From: Paraniabella ginsengisoli
Lineage (GTDB): Bacteria; Bacteroidota; Bacteroidia; Chitinophagales; Chitinophagaceae
Assembly: GCF_022513635.1 (NCBI RefSeq)
Contig: NZ_JAKWBL010000001.1
Coordinates: 1,364,001-1,428,000 of the forward strand
Direction: 5' to 3'
DNA: 64,000 bases
Under the pieces are notes generated by a model that saw only the letters and a list, made by a program, of their open reading frames with translations, ran no database searches and was not told the DNA's origin. A program made the position numbers and the translations under genes. Shown one piece after another: positions 8,923 through 19,884 of the stretch (position 1 is its first letter; the number at the start of each line of letters is the position of its first letter).

Positions 8923-10761
8923 ATGAAGTATATTGGCAATTTAATCGTATTATTTTTCTTATCTGCAACAACACTATTGGCGCAGGATACAGCTCGTTAT
9001 ATTGGTGAAACATTATCCAATGTTGATTACCACCATGGCCAGCTTACACCCGCAGTTGGTGTGCATAATATTCAGGTGTTTCGAGCTAATCGCGAACATC
9101 CCGAATGGGCGGGAGGCATGAACTGGACTTATAACCATCAACCCATGCTTTGTTATTGGAACAACACTTTCTATATGCACTTTCTAAGTAATCCTGTTGG
9201 TGAACATATAGCTCCGGGTGCTACCTATTTATTTACTTCTAAAGATGGATACAATTGGTCGAAACCAATTGATCTTTTTCCTATTTACAAAATTCCTGAT
9301 GGATTTAAAAAGAAGGAAGATACAGCCATCGCTAAAAATGCAGATGCCGTGATGCACCAGCGCATGGGCTTTTATGTAGCAAAGAATAATAAGTTGCTGG
9401 CTTTGGGTTATTACGGAATTGCGTTATATCCAAAGGACGATCCTAATGATGGAAATGGCATAGGCCGCGTTGTGCGTGAGATAAAGGCTGACGGAAGTTT
9501 TGGACCTATTTATTTTATTCGCTACAATCACGATTTTAATGAAAAAAATACAAGCTATCCTTTTTATAAAAAATCAAAAGATAAAGACTTTGTTTTTGCA
9601 TGTGATGAACTTTTGGCACAGCCGCTTCAAATGCAGCAGTGGGTGGAAGAAGCAGATAGAAATGATCCATTGATTCCATTAAAAAAAGAGTTGAAGGCGT
9701 TTAACTATTACCATTTGCCAAATGGAAAAGTGGTTGGGTTCTGGAAAAATGCATTAACAAGTGTTTCAGAAAATGGAGGCAAAAGCTGGCAGTACAGCCC
9801 GTTGCGAGCACCGGGTTTTGTAAATTCAAATGCAAAAATCTGGGGACAAAAAACGAGTGATGGAAAGTATATGACGGTTTATAATCCTTCTGAATTTAGA
9901 TGGCCATTGGCATTGTCGGTAAGTGATGATGGATTGAACTATAAAAACCTGTTGTTAGTAAACGGTGAAATTACTTCTATGCGTTATGGTGGTAATTATA
10001 AATCTTACGGGCCTCAATATGTACGCGGCATACAGGAAATGAATGGAAATCCGCCCGATAAAAATGCATGGGTTTCTTATAGCGTTAACAAAGAAGATAT
10101 GTGGGTGGCGAAAATTCCTGTACCGGTAAAAAGTAGCGTTGATAAGCCAGTTGCTGATGATTTCAATTTTTTAAAAGATGGTGAAGAACTAAATAAATGG
10201 AATATCTACAGTCCGCTATGGGCACCAGTTTCAATCGTTAAAGAGAATGGTGAAAAATATTTGTCTTTAAAAGATTTTGATCCTTTTGATTTAGCCAAGG
10301 CTGAAAGAATTATTCCGGAGGCCTCTAACGTAAAAATTGAATTTAGCGTTACACCGAAACAATCTGCAAACGGCAGACTTGATATTGAAGTACAGGACGC
10401 CAGAAATACACCATGTTTGCGGATTTCATTTGATTCTATCGGAAATATTATAACTAAGGCAGGCTACCGCGATAAAGGACTTACAAAATACGAAACAGGT
10501 AAACGTTACGATTTTGTAATTGAATTAAATACTGCTACTCGTCTTTACACCATTTCTATTAATGGCAGCGAACCCAATCGAAATATCATTTTTGCTCCGA
10601 TTCACAATGTGCATCATGTTACTTTCAGAACTGGTGGTGTAAGACGTTTTCCAAATGCTGATACGCCAACGGATCAGATGTACGATCTGCCAAATGCGGG
10701 TGAGAAAGATAAGGAAGCCGCTTTTTTGATCGATTACTTAAAAACAAATAAACTGAATTGA
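8923..10761 (+). CDS. Exported beta-propeller protein with C-terminal beta-sandwich
   Basis: A 612-residue intact exported protein (signal peptide ending LLAQ, about residue 20). The first ~400 residues look like a sialidase-type beta-propeller, with repeated units such as LFTSKDGYNWSKP and VSENGGKSWQYSP that resemble Asp-boxes. The segment LSNVDYHHGQLTPAVGVHNI and the later QVFRANREHPEWAGGMNW are distinctive and recur, as I recall, in Bacteroidota proteins encoded near rhamnose or uronate glycan genes. Residues 420-600 form a jelly-roll-like domain. The family may be a lyase or exo-hydrolase (a PL42-type rhamnose-glucuronate lyase is one candidate), but no catalytic residue can be assigned here. 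It follows the GH43 gene by 12 bases. Confidence 0.7.
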   Translation: MKYIGNLIVLFFLSATTLLAQDTARYIGETLSNVDYHHGQLTPAVGVHNIQVFRANREHPEWAGGMNWTYNHQPMLCYWNNTFYMHFLSNPVGEHIAPGATYLFTSKDGYNWSKPIDLFPIYKIPDGFKKKEDTAIAKNADAVMHQRMGFYVAKNNKLLALGYYGIALYPKDDPNDGNGIGRVVREIKADGSFGPIYFIRYNHDFNEKNTSYPFYKKSKDKDFVFACDELLAQPLQMQQWVEEADRNDPLIPLKKELKAFNYYHLPNGKVVGFWKNALTSVSENGGKSWQYSPLRAPGFVNSNAKIWGQKTSDGKYMTVYNPSEFRWPLALSVSDDGLNYKNLLLVNGEITSMRYGGNYKSYGPQYVRGIQEMNGNPPDKNAWVSYSVNKEDMWVAKIPVPVKSSVDKPVADDFNFLKDGEELNKWNIYSPLWAPVSIVKENGEKYLSLKDFDPFDLAKAERIIPEASNVKIEFSVTPKQSANGRLDIEVQDARNTPCLRISFDSIGNIITKAGYRDKGLTKYETGKRYDFVIELNTATRLYTISINGSEPNRNIIFAPIHNVHHVTFRTGGVRRFPNADTPTDQMYDLPNAGEKDKEAAFLIDYLKTNKLN

Positions 10762-10813
10762 TAATGAAGACAGATTTTTTCGATGGTTAAATATTAATCT
10801 TTAAATAACGGCT

Positions 10814-13800
10814 ATGTTGCACAAACGATTTCTTGCTATTCTGCTTTGCCTGATTTTTGGTTATCTATCGAGCTTTGCTCAAGCAAGATTGATTACCGGG
10901 CGTGTAACTGATGACGCCACCAACGAACCTATACAAGGAGCAAACATCACGCTTTCCGGAACAAATCTTTCCGTTCAGTCAGATGCTGGTGGAAATTTTA
11001 CAATTGAAGCCGATTTGGGTTCTGTATTAAAATATTCCTATGTAGGATATGAGTCCGGAGAAATAAACGTTTCCAGAAGCACAGTTGAAATCCGGTTGAA
11101 AAAATCAGCGAGCAACCTTGAGCAGGTAATTGTGGTTGGTTATGGTACGCAAAAGAAAAAAGCTATTACCGGCGCTATTCTTCAGTGAGCTATGATCAGT
11201 TTAAAGATCGTTCTTTTGCCAATGTTGCACAGTCATTGGAAGGCGCTATTGCTGGTGTAAATATTTCTACAGCGCAGGGTGCGCCTGGTTTTGGACCAAC
11301 AATAAAAATAAGAGGAACCAGCTCGATCACTGCGGGTACTACGCCTTTATATGTGGTTGATGGTATGGCGCTTGAGAATTTTGATTTGAATCTGATTAAT
11401 CCGCAGGACATACAATCAGTAGAAATTTTAAAGGATGCTGCATCTTCTGCCATCTACGGTTCACGTGGCGCCAGTGGTGTTATATTAGTAACAACTAAAT
11501 TGGGCAAGGCAGGCAAGCCATCAGTGAATGTAACATACGAACATGGCATTAGTAAGGTTACCCGAAAAGTGGATATGATGGATGCCCAGCAGTGGATTCA
11601 ATATTATATTGACGCGAAAAATAATTCGTGGATTGCATTGGATCCTGTTAATAATAAAGCAACTGATGATAATGCTACACGAACTGCCAGATCCGGATCT
11701 GCTGCAAGAAATTATCTGATACCTCCTGATTTTATTTCGGACCCTGGCCAGTTTGGTGCTGGTACAGATTGGCAGGATGTAATGTTTAGAACAGCGCATA
11801 CAAATAATCTATTGCTTTCTTTAAGCGGTGGAACTGACAAAACTAGTTATCTTTTTTCTGCTGGTTATTTAGACCAGGATGCAGTACTGATTGGCAATTT
11901 TTATAAGAGACTTAGTTTACGCACCAACATCCGGCAAAAAATTTCAGACAAAGTTACTGCCGGGCTTAATCTTTCCTTTATTGGTGCTCATGACCGCACT
12001 GACGGAACGACTGGTAAAAGTGATGTGGTGAGTTTAGGTATTCAAAGCGATCCTATCTTTCCTGAATATAATGAAAATGGGAATCTTGGATATTTAGATC
12101 CAAATTCTGTGTGGAACCGATTTACAGGCTATGAAGTGCAACTTTGGAATCCGCACTCTTTAATAGATTATGCCGACAAGCTTAATAAAAACTACAATAC
12201 GTTAGCTAATCTATATCTGGAATATCAGCCAATAAAAGATCTTACTTTAAAAGGAACGCTTAATGGAAATTTGAATAATATAAACTATAGTTCGTATTGG
12301 ACATCTGGTCAAGGTTACGGTTATTCTTTTGTGCTTCCTGCTTCAGGCTCTGTAAGAAATTTTACAGCGTTTAACTGGCTTTCAGAATTGATTGCTACTT
12401 ATAATAAGACAATTGGTGATCACAATTTTGGTTTAGTTGCAGGATACAGCGCACAAAAGCAGCGTTATGATTCGACAAGTCTTAATGGGTCGGAATATCC
12501 TAATGATCTTGTGAAAACAATTAATGCGGCTGGTGTTGTAACCAAAGGTCCTTGGAATGGTTCGAGCGAATGGTCGCTGCTTTCTATGTTAGGCAGGTTA
12601 AGCTATGGTTATAAAAACAAGTATTTTTTTAATGCAACGATTCGTCGTGATGGCAGTTCAAGGTTTGGGCCGAATAGTAAATGGGGCTTGTTTCCTTCTG
12701 CATCTGCAGCATGGGTTATATCGGATGAGAACTTTATGCAGAACCAGGAATTTGTTAATAACCTAAAGCTAAGAGTGAGTTATGGTAAAACCGGTAACAA
12801 CCTTATTCCGAATTATGGTTCTGTTCCTTTATTAGGCTCTTCAAGATACTCGAATGGAACGGGTGCGCTAAATGGTTTGGGTGTAATATCATTAGGTAAC
12901 TCTGATCTTGAATGGGAAAAGACAGATCAGTACAATATTGGTATTGATCTCGCAATGCTTAATAACAGGATCAATATAACACTGGATGCCTATAAGTCAG
13001 TAACTAAAGATATGTTGCTAAATGTTCCCGTTCCTGCATACACCGGTTTTGTTACACAGTTAACAAATATTGGAAGTATGCAAAATGTTGGCGCAGAGTT
13101 CATGATTTCGAGTAAAAATATTGTTTCCGACTTTAAATGGAATACAGATTTTAATATATCATTTAACAGAAATAAAGTACTCAAATTAGGTGGCAACAAC
13201 GCACCCATAGAAATAGACGAATGGGGGTACTTTGTAACTGAAGTGGGACAGCCATTAGCTAATTATAAAGGCTACATTTTTGACGGTGTATATAACAACC
13301 AGGCACAGGCCGACGCTTCTGCTCATTATGCTGGCGCTGCTCCCGGAGATCCAATTATCAGAGATGTAAATAACGACGGAGCGATAACATCAGCGGACCG
13401 TACCATTTTGGGAAATTCTCAACCTGATTTTTCAGCAGGCATTGTCAATACAGTTTCTTATAAGGGAGTAGAGTTTTCGTTTATGTTTCAGGGTGTTTTT
13501 GGAAATGAAATATGGAATCAACAAACACGGTTCAGTAAGTTCTGGAATGCAAGTCGTAATTCCTATGCTATTTCAAATGATTATTGGCGATCAGAACAGG
13601 ATCCTGGTAACGGCCAGATATTTAAACCTTATGCAATATATCCGGCAACAACACAAGGAAAGGCGGCTTATATCCAGGGCTATTCCAATTATTGGATGGA
13701 AGACGGAACCTTTGTAAGGCTGAAGAACATTCGCTTATCTTATACTATCCCGGCAAAAATCACGGCTCGTACGCCTTTTCGTAATGCGAGGGTTTATGTA

Positions 13801-14007
13801 AATGCAGAAAACGTTTATGTGTGGAGTGATTATGTTGGGTTTGATCCACAAAACAGTACGTATTCGGTAGGGGCTAATACAGTTGCTGCGCTGCCAGGAC
13901 AAAATGGAGGTAATGTTAGTAATCCGCCGGGCTTAATGTTAGGCGCGGATTATGGAGCTTACCCAATTCCAACAACAGTGACATTTGGTGTAAAAATGGA
14001 TTTTTAG
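10814..14007 (+). CDS. SusC-like TonB-dependent outer-membrane transporter, pair 2 (frame broken at ~11178)
   Basis: Second glycan importer. It has a signal peptide ending SSFAQ, a carboxypeptidase-like domain (LITGRVTDDATNEPIQGANI), a plug reading VIVVGYGTQKKKAITGAI, SVEILKDAASSAIYGSRGAS and a barrel of about 800 residues ending TFGVKMDF (terminal Phe). The frame is lost at ATTCTT (11177-11182); ATTTCTT would give GAISSVSYDQF and a protein of about 1064 residues. It is divergent from pair 1, so the two pairs probably take different glycans or fragments. SusD follows after 20 bases. Confidence 0.93.
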
Positions 14008-14027
14008 ATCATCAAAATTTACAAGAA

Positions 14028-15485
14028 ATGAAAATTTCATATATACGATATTGTCTGTCTTTTTTAATTGTTGCTTTTGTTGCATCTGGTTGCGGCAAGT
14101 CTTTTCTTGAACTGGCGCCGCTTTCAAACAGTAATGTCAATAATTTCTTTAAAACAAAGGCGGATTTTAATCTTGCGGTTAACAGTGCCTATAGCACGCT
14201 TTATACGATCTATGCACCAAAAGGCTCCATGTCGTTTACCGGCGAGTTAATGTCTGACAATACTACTGTTTCGATACTTGCAATCTCCGGCTCTTTTACA
14301 ATTGTAGACCAGCAGGCATTTAGCGATTATTCAATTGCATCAACTAATACCGGAGCCTATAATTTTTGGGTAGATCATTACACATCTTTGTATCAACCAA
14401 ATATAATTCTGCAAAAATTAGGCGAAGTTGATTTGGGAGATGTTGCTTACGAAAGTATGATTGAAGGTGAAATGAGATTCCTCAGAGCCTTATATTATTT
14501 TAATCTTGTTCAACTGTTTGGTGATGTACCATTGGTTACAACACCTGTTCAAGGTAGTGCTGCATACGATATTGGACGCTCACCAAAGGCTGAAGTATAT
14601 GCGCAAATTATAAATGATCTTCAGTTTGCTGGAACGAATCTTCCGAATCCGGGAAGCGAGCCTGCAAAAGGCCGTGCAACAAAAGGAGCTGCTAAAACCT
14701 TATTAGGAAAAGTTTATTTAACCATGGGTGATAAATCTTCGGCTGCTACCATATTACAGGAAGTATATACAGCTTACAATGTAAACACCTATGATCTGCT
14801 GCCCAGTTTTCAATCACTTTGGGGTAATACAACTGCTTTTAAAAATACCAAAGAATCCATTTTTGAAATACAATATCTTGGTGGTGTTGGTAATCCATAC
14901 AATAGTTTGTGGACGGCTTTTCAGCCCTTTGAAAACAGGGTTTTTTTGGGTCAGGCTGGTGGAATGAATATGGTGACAGAAGATCTATATGATGAATATG
15001 AAGCAGGCGATGCGCGCAGAGATATTTCTTTTTATACTGGTTATACCAAAGATGGAGTTTTTGTACCTGCAAAATTTAATAAGAAGTGGGTTGACTTAAC
15101 GGCGCCATTAGATGGAGCTCAGCAGGCAGCCAATAATAATTTTATGATACTGCGATATGCGGACTTATTATTATTGCTTACCGAAGCCACAGACGATGCT
15201 CAATACATGAACAAAGTAAGAGCAAGAGCTGGCCTGCCTTTGTTTGGGACACCTGGTTATCCATCTGCAAAGTATCCAACATTGGAACTTGCATTGGAGC
15301 ATGAGCGGAGAATGGAATTTGCGCTGGAATTTCAACGTTGGTTCGACTTGAAACGTACAGGAAGAGCAGTTGCTGTGTTGAGCGCAAAAGGGAAAGATGT
15401 GAATCAAAATAAATTGTTATTGCCCATTCCGCAATATGCAATAGATCAAAATCCAAATTTAAAACCTCAAAATCCAGGCTATTAA
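14028..15485 (+). CDS. SusD/RagB-like surface glycan-binding lipoprotein, pair 2
   Basis: Intact 485-residue lipoprotein; the signal ends VAFVASGC (Cys at residue 22). It has the typical SusD order: EGEMRFLRALYYFNLVQLFG near residues 145-165, KAEVYAQIINDLQFA, and the C-terminal RRMEFALEFQRWFDLKRTG with the final LLPIPQYAIDQNPNLKPQNP. It partners the SusC just upstream. The next gene, a sugar isomerase, starts 45 bases later, so the SusCD pair may be cotranscribed with the catabolic genes. Confidence 0.93.
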   Translation: MKISYIRYCLSFLIVAFVASGCGKSFLELAPLSNSNVNNFFKTKADFNLAVNSAYSTLYTIYAPKGSMSFTGELMSDNTTVSILAISGSFTIVDQQAFSDYSIASTNTGAYNFWVDHYTSLYQPNIILQKLGEVDLGDVAYESMIEGEMRFLRALYYFNLVQLFGDVPLVTTPVQGSAAYDIGRSPKAEVYAQIINDLQFAGTNLPNPGSEPAKGRATKGAAKTLLGKVYLTMGDKSSAATILQEVYTAYNVNTYDLLPSFQSLWGNTTAFKNTKESIFEIQYLGGVGNPYNSLWTAFQPFENRVFLGQAGGMNMVTEDLYDEYEAGDARRDISFYTGYTKDGVFVPAKFNKKWVDLTAPLDGAQQAANNNFMILRYADLLLLLTEATDDAQYMNKVRARAGLPLFGTPGYPSAKYPTLELALEHERRMEFALEFQRWFDLKRTGRAVAVLSAKGKDVNQNKLLLPIPQYAIDQNPNLKPQNPGY

Positions 15486-15530
15486 TTTTTTATAACTCTC
15501 GATAGAAGCTTAAGTAAAACTATTTTCATT

Positions 15531-16937
15531 ATGTCTAAATCAACTCTCGGAATTATTATAGGTAACAGGGATTTTTTTCCTGACAGACTGGTTGCTGAAG
15601 CCAGAATCGAATTGATCGATTATTTAAAGGGACTGGATATTACCCCGATCATGTTAAGTGATGCGGATTCCAAATTAGGCGGCGTTGAAACCTTTGCAGA
15701 AGCACAAAAGTGCGCGGCATTATTTCGTGAACATCGTGATCAGATCGATGGCGTCTTAGTTGTCTTGCCCAATTTCGGTGATGAAAAAGGTGTTGCTGAA
15801 ACCTTAAAGCTGGCAGAGTTAAATGTGCCTGTTTTAATTCAGGCCTATCCTGACGATTTAAATAAACTGGATGTTGTAAACAGAAGAGATGCCTGGTGCG
15901 GTAAGATTTCTGTTTGCAATAACCTATATCAGTATGGGATAAAATATACACTTACAAGCAGGCATGTAAGCCGTTTGCAGGATGATGATTTTAAAAAAGA
16001 TCTCTTGAATTTTGTCGCGGTTTGTCGTGTAGTAAAGGGATTACGCAAAGTACGTATTGGTGCAGTAGGTGCAAGGCCGACAGCTTTCAATACCGTTCGT
16101 TATAGCGAAAAAATATTACAACGAAATGGTATTTCGGTAACAACAGTTGACCTGTCTGAAATTTTGGGTAATGCAAATAAACTAACCGGCAACGATCAAT
16201 CCGTAAAAGACAAGCTTGAAAAAATTCATGCTTATACTTCTGTTGGTAAAACTCCAAATGATAAACTCATTCAAATTGCAAAGCTTGATGTAGTGCTTGA
16301 AGAATTTATGCAAGCCAACGCCCTGGATTGTACAGCTATTCAGTGCTGGACTTCCTTGCAGCAAAACTATGGTTGTAATGTTTGTACAAGTATGAGCATG
16401 ATGAGTGAGAATATGCTACCAAGCGCTTGTGAGGTAGATGTAACGGGCACTTTAAGCATGTATGCGATGCAACTGGCAAGTGGATCACCAAGTGCTTTGG
16501 TAGACTGGAATAATAATTATTCAGATGATGATACCAAATGTGTATTATTTCATTGCGGCAACTGGGCCAAATCTTTCCTGCCAGATATTAGTATAAGTAC
16601 AGCACCAATTTTGGGAACAACGGTTGGGACTGATAATACTTATGGCGCTTTAGATGGCCGCACACCGGCAATGCCGCTTACTTATGGACGTATCAGCACT
16701 GATGATTGCAAAGGTGTCATCAAAGCTTATGTGGGAGAAGGAGAGTTGACGGACGATGAATTGAAAACCTTTGGTAACAGGGCTGTAGCACAGATCAACG
16801 ATTTGCAAGGCTTGATGAAACATGTATGCCGCAACGGTTTCGAGCATCATGTGGTGATGAATGCCAGCAAAACAGCAGGTATTTTAAAAGAAGCAATGGT
16901 GAATTATTTGGGTTGGGAAACTTATGTACACGGATAG
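15531..16937 (+). CDS. L-fucose/L-arabinose isomerase-fold sugar isomerase (candidate apiose isomerase)
   Basis: Cytoplasmic ketol isomerase. The 468-residue protein has no signal peptide and has the FucI/AraA-type layout: an N-terminal domain with IIIGNRDFFPDRLVAEAR and VLVVLPNFGDE, a middle domain with RIGAVGARPTAFNTVRYSE, and a C-terminal domain with ALDCTAIQCWTSLQQNYGC, SACEVDVTGTLSMYA and VLFHCGNWAKSF. CEVDVTG is the region where this fold carries metal ligands. It opens a run containing a split transketolase, an ABC sugar importer and an FGGY kinase. That gene set matches the D-apiose to apulose route, so apiose isomerase is my best guess; fucose, arabinose or another pentose is possible. 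The gene is intact. Confidence 0.75.
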   Translation: MSKSTLGIIIGNRDFFPDRLVAEARIELIDYLKGLDITPIMLSDADSKLGGVETFAEAQKCAALFREHRDQIDGVLVVLPNFGDEKGVAETLKLAELNVPVLIQAYPDDLNKLDVVNRRDAWCGKISVCNNLYQYGIKYTLTSRHVSRLQDDDFKKDLLNFVAVCRVVKGLRKVRIGAVGARPTAFNTVRYSEKILQRNGISVTTVDLSEILGNANKLTGNDQSVKDKLEKIHAYTSVGKTPNDKLIQIAKLDVVLEEFMQANALDCTAIQCWTSLQQNYGCNVCTSMSMMSENMLPSACEVDVTGTLSMYAMQLASGSPSALVDWNNNYSDDDTKCVLFHCGNWAKSFLPDISISTAPILGTTVGTDNTYGALDGRTPAMPLTYGRISTDDCKGVIKAYVGEGELTDDELKTFGNRAVAQINDLQGLMKHVCRNGFEHHVVMNASKTAGILKEAMVNYLGWETYVHG

Positions 16938-17045
16938 TCAATGGTGAATAGTGAATAGGCAATAGTTCATTGATAATTTGTCATTCACGTTTAGTGCTTC
17001 TCAACCCTTCATTCATTACTCACTATTCATTTACTCATTCAATAT
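16938..17045. repeat. Spacer with imperfect inverted repeat
   Basis: The 108-base gap holds GGTGAATAGTGAATAG (16943-16958) and, reversed, CACTATTCATTT near 17021-17032, which can pair over about 11 bases. Similar ATTCACTATTC strings are common intergenic filler in this group. It could form a processing or attenuation hairpin inside the operon. Confidence 0.35.
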
Positions 17046-17870
17046 ATGACAACAAAAGAATTAAAACAAAAATCTGTTGAGTATCGTAAAAAGATACTCA
17101 AATACATTGTAAAAGCAAAGGCTGGTCATACGGGCGGAAGCCTTTCCTGTACTGATATTTTAAATGTTTTGTACAATGAAGTAATGAATGTATCTCCGGA
17201 AAATTTTACTTCGCCGGATCGGGATCGTTACATTCAAAGTAAAGGTCATACCGTTGAAGCCTTGTTTGTTGTGTTAGCAGATCAGGGTTTCTTTCCTGAA
17301 GAAGATTTGGAGACTTTATGTCAATATAAATCTCATTACATCGGCCATCCTACACGTAAGGTAAAGGGCGTGGAACAGAATACCGGTGCCTTGGGTCATG
17401 GGCTTCCTATTGCGGTTGGAACTGCGCTCGCCGGAAAACTCGATCAAAAAAATTATAAGGTGTACACATTAATGGGCGACGGTGAAATGCCGGAAGGCAG
17501 CAACTGGGAAGCAGCTCTTACAGCAGCTCATTATAAACTGGATAACCTTTGCGTAATAGTAGATAAAAATACTTTGCAAATAACAGCTTCTACGGCTGAC
17601 GTATGTAATACCGATCCATTGGATGAAAAGTGGAAAAGCTTTGGTTGGGCTGTAAAAGAAGTGAATGGTAATGATGTTGATGCTTTAAAGGAAGTATTAC
17701 AAAGTCTGCCTTTTGAAGAAGGAAAACCAAGTGTGTTAATAGCGCATACAACTAAAGGTAAAGGTGTGAGTTATATGGAAAATGTTTTAAAATGGCATCA
17801 TGGCGTACCAACAAAAGATGAGTATGAACAAGCTATTAAAGAGCTGGATGAGTCATTATTAACTATCTAA
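17046..17870 (+). CDS. Transketolase N-terminal subunit (TPP-binding; AptA-like candidate)
   Basis: Cytoplasmic thiamine-diphosphate enzyme subunit of 274 residues, equal to only the N-terminal third of a normal transketolase. Visible are AGHTGGSLSCTDILNVLY (about residue 26-43), the TPP motif GDGEMPEGSNWEAA with its partner VDKN, and the end TKGKGVSYMENVLKWHHG. The pyrimidine-binding half is encoded by the next gene. Split transketolases serve special pathways; one characterised pair converts apulose 4-phosphate plus glyceraldehyde 3-phosphate to xylulose 5-phosphate plus DHAP. Given the isomerase, kinase and importer neighbours, that role is inferred here. The gene is intact. Confidence 0.88.
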   Translation: MTTKELKQKSVEYRKKILKYIVKAKAGHTGGSLSCTDILNVLYNEVMNVSPENFTSPDRDRYIQSKGHTVEALFVVLADQGFFPEEDLETLCQYKSHYIGHPTRKVKGVEQNTGALGHGLPIAVGTALAGKLDQKNYKVYTLMGDGEMPEGSNWEAALTAAHYKLDNLCVIVDKNTLQITASTADVCNTDPLDEKWKSFGWAVKEVNGNDVDALKEVLQSLPFEEGKPSVLIAHTTKGKGVSYMENVLKWHHGVPTKDEYEQAIKELDESLLTI

Positions 17871-17903
17871 GAACGTAAATTAAAAATCCTTTTTGAAAGC
17901 ATT

Positions 17904-18860
17904 ATGGCAGAACAGATCAACACATTACCTTATAAAGCAAATCTTGAGGTTTATTCAGAAACGCTGCAGCGCCTTGCCGAAACCGATAGAAATATTATTG
18001 CTGTAACAAGTGATAGCCGGGGTTCAGGCAAGCTAGTGCCATTTGGCAAAAAATATCCGGATCAAATTATAGAAGTAGGCATTGCAGAACAAAATCTGGT
18101 AGGTGTAGCTGCGGGCCTCGCTTCCTGCGGGAAGAAAGTGTTTGCTACTTCACCGGCCTGTTTTCTTACAGCACGGGCGTTGGAGCAAATTAAGAATGAT
18201 GTAGCTTATAGTAATAACCCTGTAAATGTAATTGGAATTAGTGCAGGCGTAAGTTACGGTGCTCTGGGAAGTACACACCACAGTTTGCATGACTTTGCGG
18301 CGTTACGGGCGATCAATAATATAACTGTAGTTGCGCCAGCTGACAATTGGGAAACTGCACAGGCGATTGAATTGGCGGCAAATATTGACGAACCTGTTTA
18401 CTTACGATTTGGTAAAAAGCCAATGCCTTTGCTCAAAGAAAATAATAATGAAAAATTTGAATTTGGTAAGGGAAGGGTGATTGCTGAAGGCAATGATGTG
18501 CTGATCATCGGTTGCGGAGAAACCGTTTATCCTGCATTGGAGGCTGTGCAAATTTTAAAAGAAAAAGGTATAGCCGCAACTGTTGTTAGTATGCATACCA
18601 TTAAGCCGTTAGATACAGCACTGCTTGCAAGGTTGGCCTCAACATGTAAAGCTATTGTTACTGTAGAAGAACACAGTATTTATGGTGGTTTGGGAGAAGC
18701 TTGTGCATCTTACTTATTGCAACATGGAATTTGCAAGCCATTTAAAATTGTTGGCATTCCTGATGAGTACACAGTAACTGGTTCGCAAGGCGAAATATTT
18801 GATCATTATGGTATCAATAAAGAAGGAATAAGTAAAGTGGTGGAAGCGTTATTAAAGTGA
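17904..18860 (+). CDS. Transketolase C-terminal subunit (AptB-like candidate)
   Basis: 318-residue second half of the split transketolase. The pyrimidine-binding domain includes [20 protein letters not shown] with the proton-abstracting Glu62 in IAEQN. The C-terminal domain has [18 protein letters not shown] and [18 protein letters not shown]. It starts 33 bases after the first subunit gene and must assemble with it into an active heteromer. The next gene (binding lipoprotein) begins 36 bases later. The gene is intact. Confidence 0.88.
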   Translation: MAEQINTLPYKANLEVYSETLQRLAETDRNIIAVTSDSRGSGKLVPFGKKYPDQIIEVGIAEQNLVGVAAGLASCGKKVFATSPACFLTARALEQIKNDVAYSNNPVNVIGISAGVSYGALGSTHHSLHDFAALRAINNITVVAPADNWETAQAIELAANIDEPVYLRFGKKPMPLLKENNNEKFEFGKGRVIAEGNDVLIIGCGETVYPALEAVQILKEKGIAATVVSMHTIKPLDTALLARLASTCKAIVTVEEHSIYGGLGEACASYLLQHGICKPFKIVGIPDEYTVTGSQGEIFDHYGINKEGISKVVEALLK

Positions 18861-18896
18861 GCAGAGTTCCTATAAAACAGCATCGGTTTAAATATC

Positions 18897-19847
18897 ATGA
18901 GTATGCAAAGCAAAATTTCTTATATCGTTGTCATATTGATGGCTGCATTTATCTTTTCTCAATGTGGGCAAAAAAGCCTGCTTCCAAAGAGAAAAAAATG
19001 GCGATCGTTATTTCAACACTCAATAATCCCTGGTTTGTTTTTCTTGGAGAGAAAGCTGCTGAAAAGGCGAAGTCATTGGGATATGAAACCAAGTTGTTTG
19101 ATTCTCAAAATAACTCAGCTTTAGAAAGTGATCATTTTGATAATATCATTGTTGAGGGGTTTAACGCCATCCTTTTTTATCCTACAGATGCTGACGGATC
19201 GGTTGCAAATGTTCAAAAGGCAAAAACAGCGGGCATTCCCGTGTTTTGTATGGATAGAGAAATTAATTCTATTGATGCGGCAACTTCACAAATTCTGTCT
19301 GATAGTTATTCGGGAGCGGTTGCCATTGGGAAATATTTTGTTCAGGAACTTGATAAAAAGGGAAACTATGTAGAGTTACTGGGTTTGGTGGGTGATAATA
19401 ACACATGGGCAAGATCTAAAGGGTTTCATAGTGTTGTAGATAATTACAAAGATCTTAAAATGGTGGCGCAACAAAGTGCAGACTTTGATCGAAACAAAGC
19501 AATGGAGGTAATGGAATCTATTTTACAGGCACATCCAAATATTGACGGTGTGTTTTGTGGTAATGATGCAATGGCGATGGGAGCTTATCAGGCTTTATTG
19601 TCTGTTGGTAAAGCAGATAAAGTAAAAGTGTTTGGTTTTGATGGGGCTGATGATGTAATTGCTGCAATAAATGATGGTAAGGTTTACGCAACAGGCATGC
19701 AGTTTCCTTTAGTGATGGCGCAAACCGCTGCTCAGTTTGCTGATGAATACATTAAAGGTAAACGAGATTTCCCCAAAAAATACCGGTAGCTGTAGAATTG
19801 GTTACCAAAAAAATGTTGATGATTATGTAGCGTATGGAAAAAAATAA
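18897..19847 (+). CDS. Ribose-type ABC sugar-binding lipoprotein (three frame breaks)
   Basis: Substrate-binding component of a sugar importer, anchored outside the inner membrane. From ATG 18897 the lipoprotein signal ends in FIFSQC (Cys23). The RbsB-like fold has [61 protein letters not shown] and [17 protein letters not shown]. Frames break at A6 (18970-18975), A6 (19775-19780) and A7 (19807-19813); one A added at each gives about 317 residues ending YVAYGKK. An alternative frame open from 18857 lacks the lipobox and is rejected. Bacteroidota seldom use ribose-type ABC importers for PUL sugars, so this operon may have been acquired. Confidence 0.85.
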
Positions 19848-19884
19848 ATCTACTTAACGACTTGGATTGTAAAACGAATGCCAC

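Noticed and set aside
18857..19789. 310-codon frame beginning at 18857 as the binding-protein start
   Set aside because: Its first ~36 residues lack a signal peptide, while the other frame from ATG 18897 encodes a clear lipoprotein signal joined by a one-base repair.
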